From the NCBI RefSeq assembly GCF_035998675.1, contig NZ_DASYHI010000019.1, positions 1 to 64,000 of the forward strand: 64,000 nucleotides of DNA, read 5' to 3'. The translations under genes and the position numbers were made by a program. Positions 18,818-26,079 of this stretch are shown here, in pieces (the stretch's first letter is position 1; every line of letters begins with the position of its first letter). The notes beneath the pieces were generated by a model. The model was not told the DNA's origin, ran no database searches, and was given only the letters and a program-made list of their open reading frames with translations. Source of the DNA: Telluribacter sp035998675. Lineage in GTDB: Bacteria > Bacteroidota > Bacteroidia > Cytophagales > Spirosomataceae.

Positions 18818-18942
18818 TGTTTATTGAGTGAATGAGTGATTTGTGATTGAGAGATTAAGTTAAAAGTGTATGAGTTAATGAGTATAGGAGTAGCAGCCTT
18901 CATGTTAAGATTTAGTTATTATTGGTGGCGTCTGCAACGGAC

Positions 18943-18977
18943 ATTGGTCACTGATTATTGCTCATTAATCATTGCTC
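18943..18977. repeat. Gene-end repeat of TTGGTCA/CATTGCT words, copy 2
   Basis: ATTGGTCACTGATTATTGCT continues with CATTAATCATTGCTC and runs through the stop codon and the last Gln codon of the polyprenyl synthase gene, so the repeat contributes to the protein's C-terminus. Confidence 0.6.
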
Positions 18978-19943
18978 CCGCTCGACCAGCTGGCTGGCAA
19001 AACCCAGCAGCGGCGCTTTGCGGGCTGGCTCGGCGGGTACACGTTCCAGGCAGTCGAAGCCACGCGAAAAATAGTCATTGATTTTTTGTTCGGTAAATGC
19101 TCTGATGTCCAGCGAATCATAAATATCCGTAACCGCCTTTACTTTCTCCTCTTTATCAAATTCCTTTTTATTGAGCCACTTGTCCAGCTCGGTCCGGGTT
19201 TCGCCCTGCGCACGTTCGAGGGCTTCAATCAGCAGAAACGTCTTTTTATTAGCGATAATATCTCCACCTACCTGTTTCCCAAACTTAGCCGGATCACCAT
19301 AAACATCCAACAGGTCGTCTTTAAGTTGAAAGCCAACGCCCATACTGACCCCCGCCTCGTAGAGGAGTTGGGTAGCTTCTTCGTCGGCCCCTCCAATAAT
19401 GCCCCCCAGCTCCAGCGCAAACCCCAGCAGTACCGAGGTTTTCAGCCGAATCATTTCCAGGTACTCGGCCTCTGACACATCCCAGCGCTTTTCAAAGTTC
19501 ATGTCCAGCTGCTGTCCCTCGCAAACTTCCGCCGCCGTCTGATTAAAGCGGGTCAGTACTCGTTTAATGCGGTCGCTCTCCACATCGAGCAGCAGGTCGT
19601 AGGCCCGTACCAGCATAACATCGCCCGACAGAATGGCAATGTTGCTGTTCCATTTTTCGTGCACTGTAGGTTGCCCCCGCCGCAGCGGCGCGCGGTCCAT
19701 GATGTCATCGTGCATGAGGGTAAAGTTATGGAATACTTCTACTGCCTGGGCCGGTTTGAGAGCACGCTGCCACTCATCGGTATACAGGGCGGCGGCCATG
19801 AGCGTCATAAGCGGGCGCAAGCGCTTCCCGCCCAGCGACATAATGTAGCGTATGGGCTCATATAACTCAACCGGATGTTCACCGAAGGTATTCTGTTCAA
19901 TATCAGTTTGCAGCGTTTGCAGCAGTTGTTCGGGTGTTGTCAT
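18969..19943 (-). CDS. Polyprenyl diphosphate synthase
   Basis: This 324-residue prenyltransferase condenses isopentenyl diphosphate onto allylic diphosphates in isoprenoid, quinone or carrier-lipid synthesis. The first aspartate-rich motif is DDIMD (79-83) in LMHDDIMDRAPLRRG, the second is KDDLLDVYGD, and GGKRLRP (38-44) is the usual IPP-binding region. Chain length depends on residues before the first DDxxD; the F and T there (HNFTLMHDD) do not settle it. Product could be geranylgeranyl, octaprenyl or similar. The C-terminus is unusual only in that it ends inside a short intergenic-type repeat. Confidence 0.92.
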   Translation of the reverse strand: MTTPEQLLQTLQTDIEQNTFGEHPVELYEPIRYIMSLGGKRLRPLMTLMAAALYTDEWQRALKPAQAVEVFHNFTLMHDDIMDRAPLRRGQPTVHEKWNSNIAILSGDVMLVRAYDLLLDVESDRIKRVLTRFNQTAAEVCEGQQLDMNFEKRWDVSEAEYLEMIRLKTSVLLGFALELGGIIGGADEEATQLLYEAGVSMGVGFQLKDDLLDVYGDPAKFGKQVGGDIIANKKTFLLIEALERAQGETRTELDKWLNKKEFDKEEKVKAVTDIYDSLDIRAFTEQKINDYFSRGFDCLERVPAEPARKAPLLGFASQLVEREQ

Positions 19944-20170
19944 TCTAAGTCTATTTCTGCACTTTTCAACCGGGTGTGAATAGTCAGGGTTTACTATAAA
20001 CTAACTTTTTTTACTTAATTGAAGTTTGCAAAGTAGCTAATTCCCAACGAAAAACTCAAAAGATAGACGCCGGAACGCTCCTATTTTCTACTTTTATAGA
20101 TCATCTGACGCATTCCGTAAAGCCAGTACCCTGTTTCCCTATTTATACCTACCCTACTTATTTACACTAT

Positions 20171-21001
20171 ATGCCCTACCATTGCTACTTCAACGGCCAG
20201 CTTTTCCCCCTCGACACCCCTCTTTTCAAGACCAACGACCTGGGTCTGCTGCGCGGCTACGGGATGTTTGATTACTTCCGTACCTACAACGGTGTACCTT
20301 TTCGCTGGAATGACTACTGGCAACGGTTCGAAAACTCAGCCCGGCAGCTCAGGCTTAGTCTTCCGATAGGTCAGGAGGAAGCGGCGGCGGTACTGGCGGA
20401 GTTGTACCGGTTATCGGGTGAGGCCGAGGTGGCGTTTCGCTTTGTTCTGACGGGCGGCTACTCCGCCGACAGCGTCAGCGTCGTTGAACCCAACCTCCTG
20501 ATCCGGACGGAGCCGCTCCCGCAGGACAATCCGGGTGCCCGGCTGAAAGGAATGAAGGTACTTCCCTACGAATATGTCCGCGACCTGCCCGAGGTCAAAA
20601 CGACCAACTACGTACACATGGTACTGATGGCCGACGAAATGAAACAGCAGCGCGCCTCAGACCTGCTGTTTCACAAGGATGGAGAAATCAGCGAACTTAC
20701 CCGTTCCAACGTTTTTCTATTCCGGGGCGATGTGCTCATTACCCCCAACCGTAACGTACTGCACGGCATTACGCGCCGGGTGGTGATGGAACTGGCGGCG
20801 TCGCACTTTGAAGTAGAGGTACGTCCGGTTAGTCTGGACGAATTTCTTTTTGCCGACGAAACCTTTACTACCAGTACTACCAAGTGGGTCATGCCCATTG
20901 TACGGGTGGGCGAGCAGGCCATCGGCAATGGTACCCCCGGCAAGCGTACGCTGCTGCTGCAGGATTTATTTGAGAAGGTAATTAAAAGCAGTGACCATTG
21001 A
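20171..21001 (+). CDS. Class IV (D-alanine/branched-chain-type) aminotransferase
   Basis: This 276-residue fold-type IV PLP enzyme belongs to the group with D-amino acid aminotransferase, branched-chain aminotransferase and aminodeoxychorismate lyase. The PLP lysine is K143 in PEVKTTNYVHMVLM. The glutamate of DGEISELTRSNVF and GITRRVVMELA are the other landmarks. N-terminal FNGQLFPLDTPLFKTNDLGLLRGYGMFDYFR is typical. The substrate cannot be settled from sequence. The last three codons and stop (S-D-H) lie in a short repeat shared with two nearby gene ends. Confidence 0.88.
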   Translation: MPYHCYFNGQLFPLDTPLFKTNDLGLLRGYGMFDYFRTYNGVPFRWNDYWQRFENSARQLRLSLPIGQEEAAAVLAELYRLSGEAEVAFRFVLTGGYSADSVSVVEPNLLIRTEPLPQDNPGARLKGMKVLPYEYVRDLPEVKTTNYVHMVLMADEMKQQRASDLLFHKDGEISELTRSNVFLFRGDVLITPNRNVLHGITRRVVMELAASHFEVEVRPVSLDEFLFADETFTTSTTKWVMPIVRVGEQAIGNGTPGKRTLLLQDLFEKVIKSSDH

Positions 21002-21016
21002 CCAATAAGCAATTAC
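20991..21016. repeat. Gene-end repeat of TTGGTCA/CATTGCT words, copy 3 (inverted)
   Basis: GTGACCATTGACCAATAAGC continues as AATTAC. Read on the other strand it has the TTGGTCA word of the 18166 and 18943 copies. It supplies the stop codon of the aminotransferase gene. Confidence 0.55.
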
Positions 21017-21117
21017 TAATTTATAGCGCATAATAGGGGCGGTGGGAATCAGGTACCTAGGTTATAAGCAGATGTAAAGGGAATCCTGGCGCGGGGTTTG
21101 GGAAGTTCCTGATGTTT

Positions 21118-21236
21118 CCCCCCTAATAAGGGGGGATTAAGGGGGGTGTAAAACGGCGGAGAATGCTGACACATAATCGTTGTCTAGTGTGGTACTTACT
21201 GCCTTAACACCCCCTGTGTCCCCCTTGGTAGGGGGC
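21118..21236. repeat. GC-rich inverted-repeat element 1 (REP/MITE-like)
   Basis: A left arm of C6/G6 blocks separated by TAATAA and ATTAA (21118-21149) is imperfectly complementary to a right arm with TTAACACCCCC, GTGTCCCCC and TTGGTAGGGGG (21204-21236). The whole could fold into one long hairpin. No open reading frame inside. Just downstream, 21248-21278 holds a second short repeat whose near copy is at 26032-26061. Confidence 0.7.
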
Positions 21237-21247
21237 ATGTATCTTGC

Positions 21248-21278
21248 GCCTACTGCCTAATAGCTTACAGCCTAAAGC
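21248..21278. repeat. Short repeat GCCTACTGC...TTACAGCCTA...AAAGC, copy 1
   Basis: GCCTACTGCCTAATAGCTTA followed by CAGCCTAAAGC closely resembles 26032-26061 (GCCTACTGCTTACAGCCTAT then AGCTTAAAGC). Both are intergenic. Confidence 0.55.
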
Positions 21279-21290
21279 AGGGGCGCGCCC

Positions 21291-22274
21291 CTATAAAAGT
21301 CCTTCTTTCAACGCCTCCTGCCGGAGGCGTTCTTTGTTGATAGGTACTACGCCTACCGACTCACAAACCAGCCCGCCGCCCAGGTTGGAGATACCCGCAA
21401 CCGCGCGCGGGGACAGCCCCAGCGCTACGCAGCAGGCCGCAATACTGATGACCGTATCGCCCGCTCCGGATACGTCCGCTATCTTGCGAATATGCGCCGG
21501 CAGGTGGTGTATTTCTTCCTGAAAATCAATAAACACCCCTTTTTCCGAAAGGGTAATAAGGGCACCGCGGGCGTTCAGGGTTTGTTTGAGTTGCTGTACA
21601 ACCGCCTGTAATTCCCCGTCCTTGTCTACCTCAAAGTCTACTTTCAGCCCTTCCCGTAGCTCTTTCAGATTGGGTTTAAAAAGCGTAATATTTTCATAAG
21701 ACAGGAAGTTACGCTTCTTGGGATCTACGACGGTAGGTACCCCATGCGCGTTAGCCAAACCGGTAATTTCGGCGATAGTTTCCCGGCTAAGTACCCCTTT
21801 GTCGTAATCTTCAAAAATAATGACCTGGCAGGTCGGAATCAGCTCCTTCACCTTACTCACTAACCGCTCCCGCTCTTCTTCACTGATGTACTTGTCGGTT
21901 TCAGTGTCAATGCGTACCACCTGCTGCGAACCGGCTATAATACGCTCTTTAATGGTGGTGATCCGGCTTTCGCTGCGGATGAGCCCTTCGCAGTTCAGGC
22001 CCAGTTCGTCCAGTCGTCCGCACAGGATGTCTCCTGCCGCGTCGGCCCCCACTACCGAGCAGATAATGGCCTCCGCCCCCAGCGCCTGCACGTTCAGGAG
22101 TACATTACCGGCCCCACCCAAGCGGTATTCCCGCTTGTTTACCGTTACAACCGGCACCGGCGCTTCGGGTGAAATACGCTCTACTTTTCCCCATACGTAG
22201 GAGTCGAGCATGACGTCGCCTACTACCAGTACGCGCAAAGAATTAAACGCTTCGAAAGTCTGATCTATGGTCAT
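21291..22274 (-). CDS. rfaE1: PfkB-family kinase, RfaE1/HldE-N-like (heptose 7-phosphate kinase)
   Basis: This 327-residue ribokinase-fold enzyme matches the kinase half of HldE, which phosphorylates D-glycero-D-manno-heptose 7-phosphate at C1 in ADP-heptose (LPS core) synthesis. Visible are VLVVGDVMLDSYVWGKVERISPEAPVPV (12-40), a near-signature for RfaE1, LGGAGNVLLNV, VVDPKKRN, and the catalytic GAGDT in ADVSGAGDTVIS. The nucleotidyltransferase half is absent, so it is the single-domain type and a separate rfaE2 would be expected elsewhere. The gene sits between two GC-rich inverted-repeat elements (21118-21236 and 22358-22471). Confidence 0.88.
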   Translation of the reverse strand: MTIDQTFEAFNSLRVLVVGDVMLDSYVWGKVERISPEAPVPVVTVNKREYRLGGAGNVLLNVQALGAEAIICSVVGADAAGDILCGRLDELGLNCEGLIRSESRITTIKERIIAGSQQVVRIDTETDKYISEEERERLVSKVKELIPTCQVIIFEDYDKGVLSRETIAEITGLANAHGVPTVVDPKKRNFLSYENITLFKPNLKELREGLKVDFEVDKDGELQAVVQQLKQTLNARGALITLSEKGVFIDFQEEIHHLPAHIRKIADVSGAGDTVISIAACCVALGLSPRAVAGISNLGGGLVCESVGVVPINKERLRQEALKEGLL

Positions 22275-22357
22275 ATTTTGTGGATGTTCTATTCTATTGG
22301 TCAGGTACCCAATCGGTACCTTTTTGTCAATGGCAGCGCAAATGTCTGTATTTTTTG

Positions 22358-22471
22358 CCTCACCCCCAACCCCTCTCCTTGTTGGAGAGGGGAGTTTTTG
22401 TAGCCTAGCCTTTTACGGAAAGATACTTTTTGTCCCCCTTCTCCTCCAAGGAGAAGGGGCAGGGGATGAGG
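22358..22471. repeat. GC-rich inverted-repeat element 2 (REP/MITE-like)
   Basis: The left arm CCTCACCCCCAACCCCTCTC (22358-22377) is complementary, with small mismatches, to the right arm ending GGAGAAGGGGCAGGGGATGA (22450-22469) and GG. Each arm also has its own small hairpin (for example CCCCTCTCC/GGAGAGGGG). Sequence differs from element 1, so these are two families. Its right end is 19 bp from the -7 box of the next gene. Confidence 0.75.
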
Positions 22472-22489
22472 TTTTTACCGAGAACCTGC

Positions 22490-22497
22490 TATTTTTG
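22490..22497 (+). promoter_or_regulatory. -7 promoter box of the acyl-CoA dehydrogenase/kinase cluster
   Basis: TATTTTTG matches TAnnTTTG. No TTG is found 19-22 bp upstream, where the inverted-repeat element ends. Predicted start of transcription is near 22504. Confidence 0.5.
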
Positions 22498-22507
22498 GAT
22501 TCATACG

Positions 22508-22521
22508 GTATGCACACATAC
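22508..22521. promoter_or_regulatory. Putative fatty-acid repressor operator before second acyl-CoA dehydrogenase
   Basis: GTATGCACACATAC matches GTATGCnnGCATAC with one mismatch in the second arm. It lies 10 bp after the -7 box and 27 bp before the start codon, the same arrangement as at the genes starting at 2636 and 9167. Confidence 0.55.
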
Positions 22522-22548
22522 GGCTGCTGTACCTAAAAGAGCTTAAGA

Positions 22549-23778
22549 ATGGAAGAAATCTTTGCTACGGAAAAGACCCGCAACCTGGTACCGCGCATAC
22601 AGGAGTTTGTGCAAAACGAACTGGTACCGCTGGAAACCGCCGAACACCTTACGGGCAACTTCTCAAAAGTAGCCCGGCAACTGGACGAAAAACGGGAGCT
22701 GGTCAAAAAGGCGGGACTGTGGAATCTGCAGTGGAGTGAGGTGGAGGGCGGGCACGGCCTGTCGCTCTGTGAGTTTGGGCAGGTGAGCGAAGCGCTGGCC
22801 TGGACGCCCTTTGGTCACTATACCTTCAACTGCCAGGCCCCCGACATCGGTAACATGGAGCTGCTGCACCGGCACGCTTCGGAAGATATTAAACACCGAT
22901 TTCTGGAACCACTCAAAGCCGGTGCCATCCGTAGCTGCTTCTCCATGACCGAACCGGACTACGCGGGCTCCAATCCGGTGAATATGGGTACTACGGCCAC
23001 CCGGCACCAGAGCGCCGACCGAGGCGACGAGTACCTGATTAACGGTCACAAATGGTTTACCTCTTCGGCCGACGGGGCCGCCTTTGCCGTAGTTATGGCG
23101 GTTACCAATCCCGACGCCGCGCCGCATAAGCGAGCCAGTATGTTAGTAGTACCTACCGATACCCCCGGTTTTGAGCTGGTTCGCAATATTTCCATCATGG
23201 GCGACGCCTCCGACCACTGGGGCAGCCACGCCGAAGTTACCTACGACAATTGCCGGGTACCGGCTTCCAACCTCATTGGTGGCGAAGGCATGGGCTTTGT
23301 ACTGGCGCAGGAGCGGCTGGGGCCGGGACGCATTCACCACTGCATGCGCTGGATTGGGATTGCCGAGCGGTGTTTTGACCTGATGTGCCGCCGCGCTGCC
23401 ACCCGCAACATGGGCGATGGCGTTAGGCTGGGCGAGAAGCAATTTATCCAGGGCTATATAGCCGAAAGCCGGGCCGAGCTGGACGCCTCCCGTTTGCTGG
23501 TACTGCGCACGGCCCATAACATTGACAAATTTGGCGCGGCCGCCGTCCGAAATGAGATTTCAGCCATAAAATTTTACGTAGCCAACATGATGCTGCGAAT
23601 AGTAGACCGGGCTATTCAGATACACGGAGCGCTGGGCGTGACCGACGACACCCTGCTGGCCTGGTACTACCGCCACGAACGCGGCGCCCGCATCTACGAC
23701 GGTGCCGACGAAGTACATAAGTCGGCCCTGGCGCGGAGTATTCTGAAAGAGTACGGTCTGGACACCAAAAAGAAGTAA
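22549..23778 (+). CDS. Acyl-CoA dehydrogenase of the ACAD10/11-like group
   Basis: A 409-residue acyl-CoA dehydrogenase fold protein. Landmarks are CFSMTEPDYAGSNPVNM, INGHKWFTSSADGA, and QIHGALGVTDDTLLAWYYRHERGARIYDGADEVHKSALAR. Where ordinary members have Glu in the (I/Y)EGT motif, this one has Asp (D384) in RIYDGADEVH, the pattern of the ACAD10/ACAD11 and related bacterial group. In human ACAD11 the enzyme acts after phosphorylation of 4-hydroxyacyl-CoA. The next gene, 11 bp downstream, is an APH-fold kinase, so together they reproduce the fused human protein as two genes. Function as a 4-hydroxyacyl-CoA-processing enzyme is inferred from this pairing; an ordinary acyl-CoA dehydrogenase role is the alternative. 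Confidence 0.85.
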   Translation: MEEIFATEKTRNLVPRIQEFVQNELVPLETAEHLTGNFSKVARQLDEKRELVKKAGLWNLQWSEVEGGHGLSLCEFGQVSEALAWTPFGHYTFNCQAPDIGNMELLHRHASEDIKHRFLEPLKAGAIRSCFSMTEPDYAGSNPVNMGTTATRHQSADRGDEYLINGHKWFTSSADGAAFAVVMAVTNPDAAPHKRASMLVVPTDTPGFELVRNISIMGDASDHWGSHAEVTYDNCRVPASNLIGGEGMGFVLAQERLGPGRIHHCMRWIGIAERCFDLMCRRAATRNMGDGVRLGEKQFIQGYIAESRAELDASRLLVLRTAHNIDKFGAAAVRNEISAIKFYVANMMLRIVDRAIQIHGALGVTDDTLLAWYYRHERGARIYDGADEVHKSALARSILKEYGLDTKKK

Positions 23779-23789
23779 AGGAGGGAGTT

Positions 23790-24863
23790 ATGAGTGAGCT
23801 AAAAATAGATACCCCCGCCCCGGTACGAGCGGGTGAAGAGCTGGATCTCCCCAGGCTGAACAAGTACCTGCGCGCGGTCGGAGCGGCGGTAGCGGAGGTG
23901 ACCGACGTCCGGCAGTTTCCGGGTGGGTACTCTAACCTGACCTACCTGCTCCGGACCCAGGATGCCCGTGAGTACGTGCTGCGCCGCCCGCCCTTTGGGG
24001 CCAAAAACATCAAAGGCGGACACGACATGGCCCGCGAATACCGGGTACTTACACTGGCCAGAGAGGCCGGTTACCACAAAGTACCTACTCCTATACTGCT
24101 TTGTGAAGACGAAACTATTCTGGATGCCCCCTTCTACATTATGGAGCGGGTAACGGGGGTCATTCTGCGGGCGCACACTGCGCCCCAAATGAACCTTACG
24201 CCCGGACTGCTACGGGGGATGTCCGAAACCCTGGTAGATAACCTGGTGCGTTTGCATAAGATAGATATTCAGGAAACCGGGCTCATCCACATGGGCAAAC
24301 CCGAAGGGTACATTCAGCGGCAGGTAGAGGGCTGGTACAAACGCTACCAGGCCTCCCAAACCGACGACCTGCCCGTGATGGAGCAGCTGTACCGCTGGCT
24401 CTCGGAGGGGGTACCCACCGGGCAGCCCCCCACCCTAATCCATAACGATTATAAATTTGATAACGTAGTCCTGAACCCCGACGACCTGACCGATATGGTG
24501 GCCGTGCTGGACTGGGAAATGTGTACTGTGGGCGATCCGCTGATGGACGTAGGTACTTCGCTTTCGTACTGGGCCGAGGCCGGTGACGGCCCCTTTGAAA
24601 AGAGCTTTAACTTTACCTGGCTACCGGGTACGCTCAGCCGCCGCGAGTTTGCCGACCGCTACGCCGACCAGAGTGGCCGCGACTTATCAAACATTCTGTA
24701 CTACTACGTGTTTGGGTTGTTCAAGAATACTGTAGTAATTCAACAGATTTATGCGCGCTGGAAAAAGGGCCTGACCCGGGACGAGCGCTTTGCCGGGCTG
24801 CTGGTGGGGATAAAGGCCCTGTCGGGCAAAGCAGCCAGTGCCGTAGAAAGTGGAAAGTACTAG
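23790..24863 (+). CDS. APH-fold kinase (ACAD10/11 kinase-like phosphotransferase)
   Basis: A 357-residue protein of the aminoglycoside phosphotransferase/choline kinase fold. The Brenner motif is complete: H218-N-D220 in LIHNDYKFDNVVLNP, with N225 and the metal-binding D241 in VLDWEMCTVGDPLMDVGTSL. The N-terminal nucleotide loop is FPGGYSNLTYLL and the lysine region is EYVLRRPPFG. The wording VLDWEMCTVGDPL is typical of the branch that matches the kinase domain of ACAD10/ACAD11 and LvaA, which phosphorylate 4-hydroxyacyl-CoA, rather than antibiotic-modifying enzymes. It follows the dehydrogenase gene by 11 bp in the same unit. Antibiotic resistance is not suggested by the context. Confidence 0.87.
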   Translation: MSELKIDTPAPVRAGEELDLPRLNKYLRAVGAAVAEVTDVRQFPGGYSNLTYLLRTQDAREYVLRRPPFGAKNIKGGHDMAREYRVLTLAREAGYHKVPTPILLCEDETILDAPFYIMERVTGVILRAHTAPQMNLTPGLLRGMSETLVDNLVRLHKIDIQETGLIHMGKPEGYIQRQVEGWYKRYQASQTDDLPVMEQLYRWLSEGVPTGQPPTLIHNDYKFDNVVLNPDDLTDMVAVLDWEMCTVGDPLMDVGTSLSYWAEAGDGPFEKSFNFTWLPGTLSRREFADRYADQSGRDLSNILYYYVFGLFKNTVVIQQIYARWKKGLTRDERFAGLLVGIKALSGKAASAVESGKY

Positions 24864-24971
24864 CCGGTTCTGCCAAAAAGTGAAGAATCTATTTCAAACT
24901 AATTTTTCTAACAATACTAAAAATTATTTACCAGGCGGACCGCCTTATACCCAACAGGTACTACCTACACC

Positions 24972-25946
24972 ATGAAAGCAATACTTTGTAAAGAATACGG
25001 AGCACCGGAGAGTCTGGTCCTGGAAGAGGTACCCTCGCCTACACCCGGCAAGGGACAGGTACTTATTAGCGTGAAAGCCTGCGGCGTTAACTTCCCGGAT
25101 ACGCTCCTGATCCAGAATAAGTACCAGTTTAAGCCACCGCTGCCTTTTTCGCCGGGGGGGGAAGTGTCGGGGGTAGTGAAAGAAGTGGGCGAGGGAGTGA
25201 AGCATCTTAAACCGGGCGATGCCGTGCTGGCCCTGGTTGGCTGGGGCGGCTTCGCCGAGGAAGTACTGGCCGAGGCCGTTACCACGCTGCCGCTGCCGGC
25301 CGGTATCGACTTTGTTACGGCGGCCAGCGTCATGTACACCTACGGTACTTCCTACCACGCCCTGAAAAACCGGGCCCGGCTGCAGCCGGAAGAAACCCTG
25401 CTGGTACTGGGTGCCGCGGGGGGCGTAGGACTTGCGGCCGTCCAGCTGGGCGCACTAATGGGTGCCCGGGTCATTGCCGCCGCTTCGACCGACGAAAAAC
25501 TTCGGGTATGCCGGGAGTTAGGAGCCGGTGAGACCATCAACTACTCCACCGACGATCTCCGCGAACGGATCAAAGACTTCACCATGGGCCTGGGTGTCGA
25601 CGTAGTGTACGATCCCGTAGGAGGTACCTTTGCCGAACCGGCGCTTCGTTCCATGGCCTGGCAGGGGCGTTACCTGGTGGTGGGTTTTGCCACGGGCGAC
25701 ATTCCCAAAATTCCGCTGAATCTGCCACTGCTGAAAGGCTGTTCGGTCGTGGGTGTGTTTTGGGGGACTTTTGCGAAGCAGGAACCGGAGGCAAACCTCA
25801 AAAACTTCCAGGAATTGCTTTTGTGGTTTAACAAAGGAAAACTTCAGCAGCACCTGCACGGTACTTATCCCCTGGTCGATGCTCCCCTGGCCTTACGGGA
25901 TATGCTGGACCGTAAAGTAGTGGGCAAGGCGGTGGTGGTCATGTAG
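24972..25946 (+). CDS. NADPH:quinone oxidoreductase / zinc-free MDR enzyme
   Basis: A 324-residue medium-chain reductase of the quinone oxidoreductase type. It opens with MKAILCKEYGAPESLVLEEV, has VKACGVNFPDTLLIQNKYQ and PFSPGGEVSGVV in the catalytic domain, and the NADPH-binding GAAGGVGLAAVQLG (about 147-160). No zinc-binding cysteines are seen. Such enzymes reduce quinones, enals or enoyl-CoAs. It lies 108 bp after the kinase gene, so it may be in the same unit or start its own. In a hydroxy-fatty-acid cluster an enoyl or enal reduction is conceivable, but this is inference. Confidence 0.88.
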   Translation: MKAILCKEYGAPESLVLEEVPSPTPGKGQVLISVKACGVNFPDTLLIQNKYQFKPPLPFSPGGEVSGVVKEVGEGVKHLKPGDAVLALVGWGGFAEEVLAEAVTTLPLPAGIDFVTAASVMYTYGTSYHALKNRARLQPEETLLVLGAAGGVGLAAVQLGALMGARVIAAASTDEKLRVCRELGAGETINYSTDDLRERIKDFTMGLGVDVVYDPVGGTFAEPALRSMAWQGRYLVVGFATGDIPKIPLNLPLLKGCSVVGVFWGTFAKQEPEANLKNFQELLLWFNKGKLQQHLHGTYPLVDAPLALRDMLDRKVVGKAVVVM

Positions 25947-26031
25947 GTTACCTGGGCAGCATCTGTTTGACCAGCGGGAATAAGAAAGCACAGCCAAGGC
26001 AAGTACCTATTAACAATATAACCTTTAAAAA

Positions 26032-26061
26032 GCCTACTGCTTACAGCCTATAGCTTAAAGC
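26032..26061. repeat. Short repeat GCCTACTGC...TTACAGCCTA...AAAGC, copy 2
   Basis: Near copy of 21248-21278, here ending 18 bp before the start codon of the SDR gene. Low-complexity, no coding potential. Confidence 0.5.
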
Positions 26062-26079
26062 AAATAACGAAACCTATCT

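Noticed and set aside
21118..22471. CRISPR array or composite transposon around the heptose-kinase gene
   Set aside because: Repeats are two unlike inverted elements, not evenly spaced direct repeats, and there is no transposase or cas gene.
23790..24863. Aminoglycoside resistance gene
   Set aside because: The APH fold is shared, but the VLDWEMCTVGDPL wording and the adjacent acyl-CoA dehydrogenase point to acyl-CoA metabolism.
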